Assembly (NCBI GenBank): GCA_019095985.1
Contig: CM032664.1
Location: 61,692,038-61,756,037, forward strand
Reading direction: 5' to 3'
DNA length: 64,000 nt
DNA from: Streblospio benedicti
Lineage: Eukaryota > Annelida > Polychaeta > Spionida > Spionidae
How positions within the stretch are numbered: the stretch's first letter is position 1; each line of letters opens with the position of its first letter. Under the pieces are notes generated by a model. That model was not told the DNA's origin. It searched no databases and saw only the letters and a program-made list of their open reading frames with translations. Below are positions 1 to 13,600 of this stretch, one piece after another. The position numbers and the translations under genes are program-made.

Positions 1-264
1 AAGGATCAATTTAATAGCTAAATGTGATCATTTAGGATTAAGTCTGACGCTTTACAAAGAGTCATTTGTATGTAAACGGTAAGAGATTTACATGGCTTTT
101 ATGTTCCCTGACGCCTGCAACCTCAATGAACAAAGGCAAAGTGATCAAAAGCTCAAATAAAATGCATATTTTCAGCAGCCTTCAGTAAATAACCACATAA
201 AACATTTGGATATAGTCTTACTAATATAGCTCAATAACCTAGCGTTTGTTAGCAAATAATTAAC
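1..264. other. Upstream flank of the first gene
   Basis: No gene is recognised here. The stretch is AT-rich. A stop codon (250-252) in frame with the ATG at 265 shows that the first gene does not extend further upstream in this exon. It probably contains the promoter and 5' UTR of that gene, but I see no clear core element. Confidence 0.4.
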
Positions 265-927
265 ATGTCATCAATATCCATCATCCGAATTTCATCGTAT
301 GAAGGACGAAAAACAGCAAGATTCAGTGAAACGTGTACGAAAAAATTGCTCAAGGCAGCCAACAAAGTAAAATGCCAGGGATGTTACAGCAAAATAACGA
401 TGCACGACGTGCTTCATAACAAGCCACATCCATGCCTATTCTGTCCGGACTGTTTAAAAACTGTGACAAACAAGGGCAAGGAAGTGTATCACAGGGAACT
501 TCCGAAACTGCACAGTTCTTCCAATAGTGAAGCTAGCGATATTACTGCGTGGGAACGTGGCACAAACCGAAGAATCTCCTCTTCAACGTCTGGAAGAAGT
601 CTCAAGTCTGGATCTGGAGAAGTAATCCTCAACTCTTCGTTGGGATTTCCTCAGCCCATTAAAAGCAGTAAGACCAACATCACAGTTGTATCGAGCACAG
701 GATTTAACCACAATGTGTTTGCAGAGAAACTCCGAGATTTAGAGATTCGTGCAACCAGGTGTGGATATTGTGTGCCGTGGGAGAAACGGAGAAAGTTGGT
801 TACATTCTGTGTCCAGTGCAACAAGTACATTTGTGCCAGTCATACTCAACTGCACATGACCAGTAAAAACACCAGGTTTCATGGCACAGTCAATCTGAAG
901 ATTACGCCAAATGACGCACTTTTGTAA
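265..927 (+). CDS. Intronless cysteine-rich (zinc-ribbon-like) protein, 220 aa
   Basis: One open frame with an in-frame upstream stop at 250-252, so the ATG at 265 is the first available start. Two cysteine/histidine clusters are visible. Near residues 37-62 there is a CxxC ... CxxC group (KCQGC, CLFCPDC). Near residues 165-200 there is a Cx2C-x12-Cx2C-x4-Cx2H pattern (RCGYC ... FCVQCNKYICASH). The second cluster resembles the cross-brace zinc ribbon at the C-terminus of piggyBac-type transposases, but no transposase catalytic core is present. The middle is Ser-rich and low in complexity. It could be a domesticated or detached transposase tail, or an unrelated zinc-binding protein. Function unknown. 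It converges on CHERP, with the two poly(A) signals about 20 bp apart. Confidence 0.6.
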   Translation: MSSISIIRISSYEGRKTARFSETCTKKLLKAANKVKCQGCYSKITMHDVLHNKPHPCLFCPDCLKTVTNKGKEVYHRELPKLHSSSNSEASDITAWERGTNRRISSSTSGRSLKSGSGEVILNSSLGFPQPIKSSKTNITVVSSTGFNHNVFAEKLRDLEIRATRCGYCVPWEKRRKLVTFCVQCNKYICASHTQLHMTSKNTRFHGTVNLKITPNDALL

Positions 928-1098
928 ACTATCAATGAGTATTTACATGGATTTTTTCAAGAAAAAAAACCTTCCAGTTTGTGATAGATTATTCAAACCA
1001 AAGTGATGAAATCTTTATATGGATTATTCATTAACTGTGAACTTTGCCTTTGATAATATTGGGTAATTTTAATGTTTGTTACATGGTTGGTTGAAATC

Positions 1099-1104
1099 AA
1101 TAAA
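1099..1104 (+). terminator. Poly(A) signal AATAAA of the 265-927 gene
   Basis: A canonical AATAAA lies 172 bases after the stop codon at 925-927, on the coding strand. It is the first good signal after the gene. Confidence 0.55.
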
Positions 1105-1122
1105 ATGTCGACAAAATAACAA

Positions 1123-1128
1123 TTTATT
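1123..1128 (-). terminator. Candidate poly(A) signal of CHERP
   Basis: TTTATT on the plus strand reads AATAAA on the minus strand, 535 bases after the CHERP stop at 1663-1665. It lies only ~20 bp from the convergent gene's own signal, so the two transcripts may overlap at their 3' ends. Confidence 0.4.
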
Positions 1129-1662
1129 TAGTGTGTAATAATACATAAAAGCAACCTTTTATATAATTCACACATTCATTGAATTTCATATAAGTCAAGT
1201 ATACCACAAAGCTTGACAGCACTTTTAAATAAAGAGCCGATTTACAATTTTGCCACATCAACAACAATTACAGCTGGACCTGATAATCATGATTTCTGGA
1301 AAGTTGAATTTTTGTGAAATAACTAATTCTCTTCATAATAATTTTACATTGCAAACTCAAGGATATCTTGAACTATTGAACTATTGAACTATTGCATAAC
1401 TACAAATTACTTATTATTCCTGTCTAAATCGACATTACTAGGTTGAACTGTAACACCAGGTTACTAAAAGACAAGCATTTTAGAGTCATCTGTCTTCAAT
1501 ACTCCTTGAATTTCATAAAAATAAAGACTACCCAGAGACTTGATGATAGCATGTTCAGATATAGACAACTTAAAATGTAATTATTGAACGATTTTATAAT
1601 CTTGCGACCTTCCACACACAAAATCACGAAACTAAAGTTCACGTCAGTCTCTAACAACACTG

Positions 1663-4600
1663 CTAAGTGCCGTCGCGGTTCTTCATCCTCTGTGTGAATG
1701 TGTGGCTGCGACTCTTGCGGAACTGTTCGAAGGGGTCGGCCATGTTCATGCCAAGGCCCTTGAACATATCGACGCGGTCGCGCGCCTCCGCTGCCTCCAC
1801 CGGGTCCTCTCGGCCCTGCTCCTTGACACCCAGACCCCCGCCGCCCCAGCCTGCAGAGGAAAATAAAAACAATCAATGTTCATTCAAACTGAGGACATTT
1901 TTAGTTTGATGGAGGTTCATTTATCCTGGATTTGATAGACAGACATACATGATTATATATTTCAATCAGGATAATAGTCCAATTGTGTACATTGAGCTCA
2001 TTACATTTTGACTCGTGACGTCATTGTGATCAAGATAGGAGTTCCTATTGAAAGCTTAATGTAAATAATTGGACTATTATCCTGATTAAAATATATAATT
2101 ATGTATGTCTGAGGACATTTTTGTAGTCAGGGGAAACTAACATATTTAGCTTCAATCAGCGAAATTGTTTTTGCAATAATATGATTCTTTGTAAATGTGA
2201 AATCAAAATGTGGTAAAGTATGTCAGAATGATTTCCTAATTAGAAAAAAAATATTCTTGCTTAATATTTTAAATTGATTGTTAGATAAATTCACAAAGAC
2301 ACTTCTTGCTAGATATTTTCAAACTGTCATGTCAGTCTTCTTCAGGGCCAAATGACATGACACAAGAGGGAAATAGAAAGCGTTAAGTTTATATCTGATC
2401 AGTATTTGTCTCACAATATCATGACCATAGAAATCTAATGAATTGATTCCAAACATTGTCTTACCCATTTTTTTCAACAGCATGTGGCCTTTGTTCTCAT
2501 TTCCAAGTTTCTGTTCTGTAGAATTTGCGTAAAATGGTTCATGACTGAAAAGATGAACAGAGTGAACTACAGAGCTATGCTTGAAGCATTTTAATATGCT
2601 TGAAGCATTTTAATACCTTTAACTTCTCTCATAAAACACTTCACAGTTGTAAAAATATATATAATTCATCTTGCCGTATAACATCTATCAATAGTTAATG
2701 GATAGGTTCTGAAGAACCCCTGAATTCGTGAAGCTGATATATAATTATGCGCTTGCCCTCATCAAAACTTACTATTTGACATGTTAAGAAACGAAACCTT
2801 TGATACAAGTGGCTTTGAAAATTCTCGATAATGATGTCATAACATTCCATGTCGACAACACAAACTAGAACGTACTAGAAGCTGGGTGGAGTGGGGCTCC
2901 TCTCCTTCTCGTGTCGGGAGCGAGGCTGCGGAGACTTGGACCGAGAACTGCGTCTGTACGGTGCTGGCGATGCAGATCGGGACCTGGAAATAAGTCATGA
3001 AGATACACTTTCTCTTGGCTGTAGCTCTAATCTTATGCGTTTTAACAACAAATATTGTTATGTACTCAAATATTCATTACTACTAGTTCAAATCCCATCT
3101 AGCTGGGTTTTTTTTTATTTATTTTACTTTCATTACCTATAACTTATTCAAATATTACAAATGTACATTAGGAATCTTTCAGTATAGATATACGCGAACA
3201 CTTCTTAATGAAATTTTAATATCAATTCAAAACCATATACTATACCTTCTTTTTCTTTTAGGAGATGGTGATATATACCTTCTTTTTCTTTTAGGAGATG
3301 GTGATCTGGAATCTGATTCAGATCCAGAACTGGAGGTAGAATCTGTTTGTGAAGATTTAGACTTGGATCGTGATCTTGATCTAGATTTCCTTGGTCTTTC
3401 TTGCATCATCTTTTTCGCCTTTTGCTTTGCTTTGAAGAACTCAAATAAGCCAAGCTTTTCCCATCCTTCACTGTAATTTAAGACCACAAAGTGTCAGTTT
3501 AACACAATATTTCCGTTGTAACGTTCACATTAAGTTACATTTTTAACACATTTTGCTACAGTGAAAAGTCTAATCCATTACAATTTCATCAAAACTAGTT
3601 TCATAAATTGTCAGTGAAAAGTGAAATCAATTTTGAAAATTTCTTATATAGTGCAACAAATTCAATTTTTTGTGCAGTAACAGTACAGTGGTAGATTCAT
3701 GGGGAGCCTGATTCCACAAGACCCAGCATGATAAAGACGACGTAATACACACTTATATCACTAAAAAGTTTATCTCTTGCTTCAATACGCTAGCTCTTAG
3801 ACTTAGCAGCCCTGAGAGCAAGCACGATTGATTATCTACAATAATTTATGATCAACATTCATATAAAAGCACATGGGCTTTTCAGTTCAATGTTAGTCAT
3901 TTTAAGATGCAGACTTTACGTTCAAGCAGTGTTTTTGTTGATATGTCCATAGTGCTGACATCTTGCAAAGAGTGTGCGAGACAGTCGAAATGGTATCACA
4001 ATATGGAAAGAATAAGGAAATTATCTAATTATAACAGGTGAGCATGTGTCATTACGTGCATGATAATTGCTAAATCTCACCTGTCTCGTGGGCGTTCGTG
4101 CGAGGGTCCGCTGTAGAATGCCTCGACAGCGGCCAGCAGCCGGTCGCTAGGGGGCTGAGGCGGCGGCAGACGGATGTCCTTGGGGTTCAGAGGACGGTAC
4201 TCACAATCGTCCAACTGTTAAAGATGGGTAAACGTCAATGAATTTTAATACCAAATCATGCTTCGTCTCACGTATCGTAACCACCTCAATATTCATGATT
4301 TCAGCGCAGTAATCGAACTGTAAGACGGGTACATATGGAAGAGTGAGAAAAATAAATCCTATCACTCACATTGACGAGTGGTGCCATGAGTCCTGCAGGC
4401 AGCTCGTAGTACGGCACTGTGGGCATGAGGTCAGCGTCTGAGATCTGCGGTGGCGGCGGTCCCGCGGCGAGGGAAGGTGGGGGTCCCGACAGTGGTGGGA
4501 ACCCTGGAGGGGGCTTGCTCAGGTCCGGCAGCTGGAACCCAGGTCCACCTGGAGGAGGTCCACCTGGAGGGGGACCCCCTGGGGGGGGACCGCCAGGTGG

Positions 4601-7600
4601 GGGACCGCCCTGCCCATGGTTGTAATCTTGTACTATGGGCTGAGATTGGCCTGCAATATCAATCATACATGTATTATCTGTGAATGAAGGAAAAAGTTGA
4701 GAAAACGTTTTATGGAAAGTGACAGGTGAAACATCAGTCAAGGATGAATGTATCAGTAATTAAAGATATTGCTCAGCCAAAAACTTATTGGTTCTGTAAA
4801 ATCCAGTATCAATAGATGTCTTATCCATTGCAAGTGTAATGAAAATAACATTTATATTCTCCACGTTTGATACTTATTTCACCTTTTAAAATACCATGCT
4901 GTCTTGTTAGCTAAGACACAAGGTCATGTGACGTTGCATTATTGAATGATTTTGGCCAGATATATCGTGGATTTCCAATGCATGGCAGACGTAATATTTA
5001 TCATTACAGAGATAGGCGACTTCTTACGTGCACCATCTAAGTTACGTCTGACGAAAATCATTCGGTTTACATTTTGAGCTATCACTTGTTTTGACGTTTC
5101 ATAGCTGGCGTTTTTATAGCGTGGTATTTACATTGCTCTAGATAATTTAATATGCTGTTTAAATGAAACAAACTTTCAGAATGCACAGAACACATCATGA
5201 TGCTTCTCTACAAACATACTTGTTTGACCACTGAGCATAACCTTTAAAGGATGCAGACTACACCAGTCAAATACAGCATAGTGTACTAAATTAACGTTAA
5301 AATTTGAAAAATGTTTTTGACACATCAAGTCTGCATTTTTTTATTTTATTTTTGTATAGAAATACTGAGAATAAATAGTCATCGTCATTTGGCTGTTGAT
5401 CAATTGCAAATAACATATCTAATTTATCTATTTCAATTTAACAAACTTGATAAATGCAATATCTTACCACGTTCACATGATCTTTGGACTATTATTCCTA
5501 ATTTTCCTAAATTTGATTTTAGAAAAAATGATTCTTTTATTAAAGCTTAATTTCACTGATAAGAGTCACAAAAAATATATTTCTATTAATGAGTTCTTTC
5601 TAAAAGGATATGTGCGTTTAATAAGAGTAAATGCATATCTTATGAACTATTCTCCAATGATATTTGGAATCAACCTCTATTGTGTACATAATAAAAAAGG
5701 GCTCTTATTTTTTAAATCATGGATTGAAGTGGGAATAGTGACCTAAGATTCATAGGTGTGCTTGATGATACATATGTCTATAAAAAACTTCAGGATTATT
5801 AATATCATATATTATTTAATATAAACAATGGGTAAAAGAAAAATTAAACAATGTAAAAAGGTCTGTTCATAGCTTCTTAAAGGAAGTTAGATGTGATATC
5901 AAACATAGAGCTGCAATTTATAAATATATTGGTACATTAGAACTAGCTGATCTTTTAGATTACATATTGTACTGGTGCTAATTTGTTTAAAAGTTTTGAC
6001 AGTAGGAAATGTAAAAAAAAATATAATAATGATATATAAAAATATCAATTAGAAATTATCTATGAATTCTTTTGTTTATTCTGTTTTACTATTGAATCCT
6101 TGATTTGTTTACAAAAATTTAAAAAAAGAGAACAATTTGCTATTATCTAAACTTGAATGTTTGCTATTTCAACAGTTGTCTGTGACATTGTAAAATGTAA
6201 ACAGTCATTGTAAGTCCCGCAATTCGACTCTTATGTAAAATGGTACATGTTTTTTTAAAAATTAAGATAAAGTATTATAAAAAAAACTAAATAAATAAAA
6301 AAAAATAAAAAAAAAACTTACCATGTCCATAGTCAAACTGCTGTGGTGGGAATCCCGGAGGTGGCTGGCCGAAGTTGGCCGGAGGCTGGTTGAAAGCGTT
6401 ACCCGGAGGAGGACCGAACGCCTGGCAAGAGCACAGAGACCCAAAATAGAACTTTTCACAATACAATAGTTAAATCAAACATGACAGTTGATAGCATAAC
6501 TATAGCTATCTCTGGAGCTATGAGTTTCTGATGACAGCGAAGTGCAAAAATGAAACAGTACTATCCACCTTAAATTGACCTCACAAATAATTCACATGAT
6601 ATATGTTATATACACTATAGCATATTATTTTGTAAAGTTTTACTGCAATATACTATATTATGATATTTTCAAATTTCTTTTTCTCCACGTCTAAATGAAA
6701 ATTAGTGGAAATACCAATACAAAAAAACCAAGACACTTCAAATGTTGAAGTTAGCATTTCATATATGTAGATCTACATGTGCATTAATATTTTATGATAA
6801 AGTGCATTTTGGATTATTGTTTCCAAGTAAATTCATTAAGCCACATACCTGACTAGGCACACTCGTGGGCATATGGGCAGCAGCTACAAAAAAATATATA
6901 TCATATTATTAGAGATAACATCCTTATAATCAATCAATTCTCATACAAACAGTCTTTCTAGATATGAACTTAAAATAGATGACGAAAAGTAAAATTGGCA
7001 GAAAATAGAGATGGCTTGAAGCCAAAATGATGGGCAGCCCTAAAAGTGTAATATTAAAGGACTGAAAATGAAGAAGCTCTACGACCGTCCTGTTGAACAC
7101 GAAGAGGTGCAGATAAAGTTTAACCCGATCTGCTTGTCCTGGTCACCTTGCTGCTCTCGCTCTGCCACCACCCTATCGTAATGAGCCCCAGGCGGGCCAC
7201 CATCCCGTTTAGAATAAAACTCATTTAACTTTGCAAACCAGTCCAAACCACCCTGCCTCCTAAATCATACGGTCAGAATTGACCACTCGTCCACCTGTAC
7301 TTGTAAAAATGTGTTGATTTTTCAGCAGGACAAGAGGATTTTTCATAAAAATAAGTACGTTATCGAAGGTTACTCATCGTGCTGACTAGTGCTGACCCTC
7401 AATAACAGCCTTTCATCACCTCGCTGCTCATGTTCTGCCTCCATCCCATTTAAAATCTAACCCATTTCACTTTGTTCTAGCCAGTTCTAGCCGCCCTGCA
7501 GTCAAACTGAGAAGCCCTTCACCTTGCTGCTGGTGCTCGGCCACCATCCTGTTGTAGTGGGCCTCTAGTTGCGCCACCTGGTTGTTGAGGTGTGTGGCGA

Positions 7601-10600
7601 AGTCGTTGTGCTGCTTCTGCAGGTTCTGGTAATGCTGGTTCACCTCGGCCGAGATCTGTGTCACAATCGAGCCGTGCTGCGTGATCAGGTTTGCCTACAA
7701 GATAAAAAGCGAATCTGTAGGCGTAGCCCAGTTTCACTATAGATATGTGGGGATTTAACCTTGTATAGATTCGTGTCACGATCGACCCACATTGAGTGAT
7801 CAGATTGGCCTGCAATACGGGCATTACAGAAACAAACATTGCCATGAGTAGTGCTGTATTAGTAAACGTACAGAAATGAAAGTGTCTTTTAAATAGACGT
7901 TAAAAGCTAAATACCTGGTATTGGGACATTCCATTGACAGGATCTTTCAACATCTTAATGATTTCTTCACTGAAGTAGCTATTTTGCTCCCAAAGACTCA
8001 ACAACTGGAAAAAGTCACATGCTGAATTCATATTTCAAATTGAATAATTAGAATATTAGCATATATTTTCTGCCATAGAAGTTAATGATACTATATTTCT
8101 ATCATCTTTCCCTTATTCAATTTTTCACAAAAAAAATGAAATTCCACTGCAAAATCGCCACTGAAGATTTACGGTCACAAATTATTATTTTTCACTCACT
8201 TTGATTAATTTGCTTTTCTTATCTTCATCGGGGGCAGATGAGTGAGCACAGCAAAACACGGGTGTCACAACCTTCTCCAGGGATTTTCTCAGCTCTCCCG
8301 CATTTTTTCTCACACTTTCATAAAAATATATAAATTTCATAAAGTGAAATAAAAATATTTGTTTATAAATAATTTATCCTGATTTTGTTAATCAAGACAT
8401 TGGTAACATGCACAGCCTCAGTTTTAATGGAATTAACCTGCTACAATAATATAATTACTCAAATATGTTAACATTATATTATATATGCACCAGCTTTCCC
8501 CGGCCACACGTTGCAGTGGCTCAATGTGGCTGTTGACATTTAAAAAAAGAGGCTCTATGAGAGCCTAAATTGCTCACCTGTAACTATGTTAATTTTTTAG
8601 CAAAAGAGAAAGTTGCACTGTAATACAGAACTTTAGTTTGAAAAATTAGTTTGCATTATGACAAAGACTGACTACAAAAGACATGGTTGCACTATGACTT
8701 CTATCCATCTCCAGAGAACTTTAAAAGTTTGTATTATGAGAAGCACACTGACTAGACTTTTACACTAAAATATTTTGATGATCCCCATAGGAGGGGGGTC
8801 AATTTTACCCCCTGGGACATGTATCAAGTATGGAATGATGATCATTTAGACATACAACTTCTGTGAAAAAATGAAATTTCAATGAAAAATAAAGAGACTA
8901 TTGTGCAAATATGAATTGTGGACGGACGGACGACGGAAGGTGATCACAAAACCTCACCATGTCTACGACAGGTGAGCTAAAAACATGAAAAGTATATAAA
9001 ATATATTAGTGGTGATGCAAACATTAGAAACATTTTGTATTTATCTTTATGTTTCAGGCTATGTTATGGTGGGAATTTTTTTACAATTATGTTTTATATG
9101 GATGTATGTTATACATCTGAAATAAAGTTATCTTATCTAAGTGCACTCATTATATTCGCACATTATGCCGTTGCCAGCCATGGTTGCATTGGCAATATAC
9201 GTGGGATGGGACACCTCACCATGTTGTTGATTGCTCCTGAAATATTTTCTTTCCATTGGTAATTCAAGAAAACATGACTCAGATAGTATAATCAAAATGT
9301 GTATAATAGTTTGAAACAGTACCGGTATGTAGGTGCACATAGAATGGACGGTATGTGTATGACATTTGACAGTCTATGTTTTACATTTAAAAAATAGCAT
9401 TTATATTTTGAAACACGATTTTGCAGTGACAAAACATTACATAGAAACCATCACCATGCTGTCTACATGGACTCTTACATTTTCCTCCCATCAGAAATTC
9501 AAGAACATTCCATGCTATTATAGCCAATTGTGCTTACTCTTGAAACAGTCCATATTCATAGTTTATGAAACAGGCTATATTTTTGTAATCATATGCAAGC
9601 CCACGTGTGACATGACGCCAGAGCATTGGCGCATTACTTGACATGTGACGTTCCTGAGAGAACTCAATAATGTATGACAATATCATAACATGGGGCAGAT
9701 AAAAAGACAGAGGGTAAAATGTCTCATTTATATAAATCAATTGCAATTTACAAGGTGGGTCCTTTGGTGATTTGTGAACAATTATACTTGATGCATACCC
9801 CCCTTTTTCTATAAAAATCGAACAAACAGATATTTTTAAAGTTTTATCAAAGTAAGTTTACAAGCAAAAGTGCTCTGTTCTTAGTTATTTTCGCAAAATG
9901 TGACATAAGATATCATGAATAATAGAGAATTAAAAAAAAAAGAAATTCTTACCAATGATGGAGAACATCATTCATCAAATATATCAAATGCAGTCTCTGT
10001 TGAAAGGGTACATCTTTCTCTGTTGTTCTATAAAAATATTATTGATTTCAAAATTACTAATACATAATCAAATTACAAACGGGGCATGATTGATTCATTG
10101 AAATATAAAACTTTGTGTTCCCTTATTAATGTTTATGTCGGACAATGTAAAATACATGCAAAGATATTGCAATATTTTCACATAATTGTATTTTTTATTA
10201 ATGCATTTAATAACACATAAAATAATTTGTCACGACTTGAACTGACAAAGAATAATATGAAACATTGAAATTGGATATCAATGAATCATGTGTGTAACTC
10301 ATTGCTAACGTACATGTAACAGATAAGATGTCAAAATGCTTTGGGTGATAGATATAGAGACAACACAGGTGTACCTAATATAAACAATAAGTTAATGTGC
10401 AGCAAACTTACTTTTCATTAAAAAATTGAGCCACCAATTCTCCATGACTTTGAGACATATTGTGATTGAATATCCAATTCTTTCCATTCTACAACAAATA
10501 AAAAATGAAAATGAACATAAGAAATAATCAGTTCTGACTACTGAAAAAATCATCTAAAATTACACCTAATTCTATAATAAATGGTCTTGAAGAAATATAA

Positions 10601-13600
10601 ACATTACATGTATTTACAAGGTTATAATACTTATAGTTATATACTCACTGAGAAAAATAAATATATATAACTCAGTAAGAAATCCTCTTGGAATATAATC
10701 TATCAATTTAATTGTTCAGAAATTATAGCATTTTTTTACCGAGATTGCATCCTTCGTGCATGATTCAATAATAGGTTTGACAATTTCTTCCAAGTCCTTC
10801 ATTTCAACACTACACTCTCTTGCCAGGTTCTCCAAATTTTCCTTCTGAGCTTTCTGGATTGCTTCATCAATTTGAACCTACAAAATAGTCACAGTTGCTC
10901 TTAGTTAAATAAATAATATGCTGGTCAATATATTTCTTTCTTAGATTCCTCGTAGTTCATGTTCAAATTAACTACTTTATTACAATTTGAATTCGCAGCA
11001 ATAGTTCTTTGCAATTGGAGTTTCAATTAACATAATCTATTTTGATGGGAATCATCTAATAATGTGTGGGTCATTTGATTTTGCGTGAGCATGCATTTAA
11101 TAACTACATATGTTGTATGTGCACAGTAAATTGGTAAATTCATACACTTTTGTCATATTTTTCATTAGTTATTGTTTATGAAGTAGGTTTTTTTCCTCAA
11201 ATATGAGCACAAAAATATTTTACTTTAGCATTATTTAACGCACCAAGGCCTACTGCCACAATCATATGAGTCAATCAACTATTTATCTTATCTTTATAAC
11301 TGATACAAGGTACACTCATAGAGCATTCGTTCTACATTCAATGACTTTATTGAAATATTCAGGTCACTGCTTTTGTCACACCACAATCATGTGATGATTA
11401 AGTGCACTTCATGCACCAGTTGCAAAATTAAGCCAAGTCAAAAGTTTTGGTAAGAAAGCTCATACTGATGTTCCATACAAATCATTATAACAAACAAATG
11501 TATAACTTGAACCAAAGATGAATTCTAGCTACTTTTTGCGGGATCTTTTGCTCTTACCTGCTGTTGTTGGATTAGGCTTTGATACTGAGCAGACAAATTT
11601 TGTTCACTCTGCTTGATCTGATCAGAGGCTGTTGCCTTTTGTTGCTCTATCTGTTCTGCAACTTGCTGCAGCTGAGGGGGAAGATTGGCCACTGGTGGAG
11701 TACTTGTTATTGCTGATGTGACCGTGGTAAGAGGACTAGTTATTATTGGAGCGGTGCCAACAGGAGCCCAATGAGAAGAAGACGCCACAGAAGCTGGGAG
11801 GCTTTGGGGAACAGGAGGCACTAGGACATTGGCAACACTGGTTTGCATTGGTCGGCCAACATTCTGATTCTGGGCTTTAATAACTACAAGATAATAAACA
11901 CTTCATTTTAAACACTTTCATAAGAAATATAGTATCAATGTTTGACAAACATTTTTAGGTTTTTCTTGAACAATATGACATGCTGATTACAATGAAAACT
12001 GATCTACATTTGTAGGCTTTTTGTTTGAAATCCACTTACTTGCTTGCTCTGTTGTTACTCTGTATTGATAATAATTGAAGTGTTCACCACCAAATAGGAA
12101 TGCAAATTTCGGGTTATCTTTTTGTTTCTGTTTTGTCATCTGCTCAAACTCTGGTCCATTTCTCGCAACAAAGTTTGCCAATTTGTCGATAATATTTTTC
12201 TGCTCCAAATCTGTAAAAAAAACAAACTTTCTTGACACACAATTTAATTGCAGTATTGAAATCATGTAAGAGAAATTGTTAATTGTATCTAATCATTCTT
12301 TCATAAATTTTAGAAAAAATTACTGACCAGAATTTAGTTACATTAAATTCAAAACTCGGTTTTTGCATGTGTAATATTATGCTTGCTGTTGATGTTTAAA
12401 GTACAGTACATGCATCTGAACCAAGCTCGCATCATACAATAACACCAATTAACAATTTCTATTATACATGTACATTTCAATACCATACCACTTGACAACT
12501 AACACTGATCAGCCACCCGCTACAGAATTTCCTTGAGGCAAGCTGAAATAAGGTTGATTTGGAGCATACACCTCCAGGGATTTGTCAGCCACCTATGGTG
12601 TGGTGCTCGCACGAGCGCAGGTTGTATTAGTGTAATGTTGTAGCGTAATTCAACTTGATGTCTGCTTGCATGCTTTCCATCTACAATCTCCATCTAGCTC
12701 TTTTGTGTAATAAGGCAGGCCGAGTGCATAAGCCCTTCCATGGTAGATTTATTGGTCTATGCAACAAGAATAACACAGTGTCTCCTCGTGGCACACCATA
12801 TGAAAATTAAGAACCTTGCGGCTCCAGGCTAAATTGTATGGAATCTTGGAGCAGATGGAGGTACTAGGTACTTCCCATCCCAACAACCTGCTGCCCAGCA
12901 GGTATGGCTAAAGGGATAGCCAAAAGCTATGAGGAATTTAACTCCAAAACAAAGAATCAGTAAACCAAGTGACTAAGAGCAGCCTTCAGTCTGAGGGATC
13001 TGGCCAGCTACTCAGCCTTCCATCAGTAGGTAAATATTTTGGTTTCCTTACCTATACTAACAGCTGATTGATGGTAACAGAGGGTGTTTATGGATGGGCA
13101 TGCACCTACCATTCACAACTTCAATCACCTAGTTTGCAGGTATTTGTTTCATGCACCAACTCCATTTACGAAGTCCTACGGTCAGGAATAATTGGTGACA
13201 GCTATATATAGCGACCACTCAGGGAGCTATAATGACTAAGAACTAATCTCCTATTTACCAACAGAACGATGTCAAATATTTGAGGCACAAGTCATTAAAT
13301 AACTTTTGAGGGGACCACCATTTTGAATCTCATAAAGAAGGACTCATACCACTAAATACAAAGTATTAGTAATTGGTTTTAAGTCATAAGCTGTCGTTTG
13401 CAAAGGCATTGCCTTATCCATATATATACATTAGTTTCGTTTGATGGTAAAGCGGATATTAAGACTTCACCGATTTAAAAAAAAAATCAATATGTTCTTG
13501 TTAAATACTTCTAAAAGACAAGCTTAAATAAGAATTTAGTTCTTATACATGTACAGGGTCAAGATTAGGTGAAAAAAGTGCTACTCATCAACAGGACTAG

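Noticed and set aside
4419-4741. Plus-strand and alternative-frame open reading frames over the GGPPP repeats
   Set aside because: They are shadows of CHERP exon 4370-4650; only the minus-strand frame splices in phase and matches the family.
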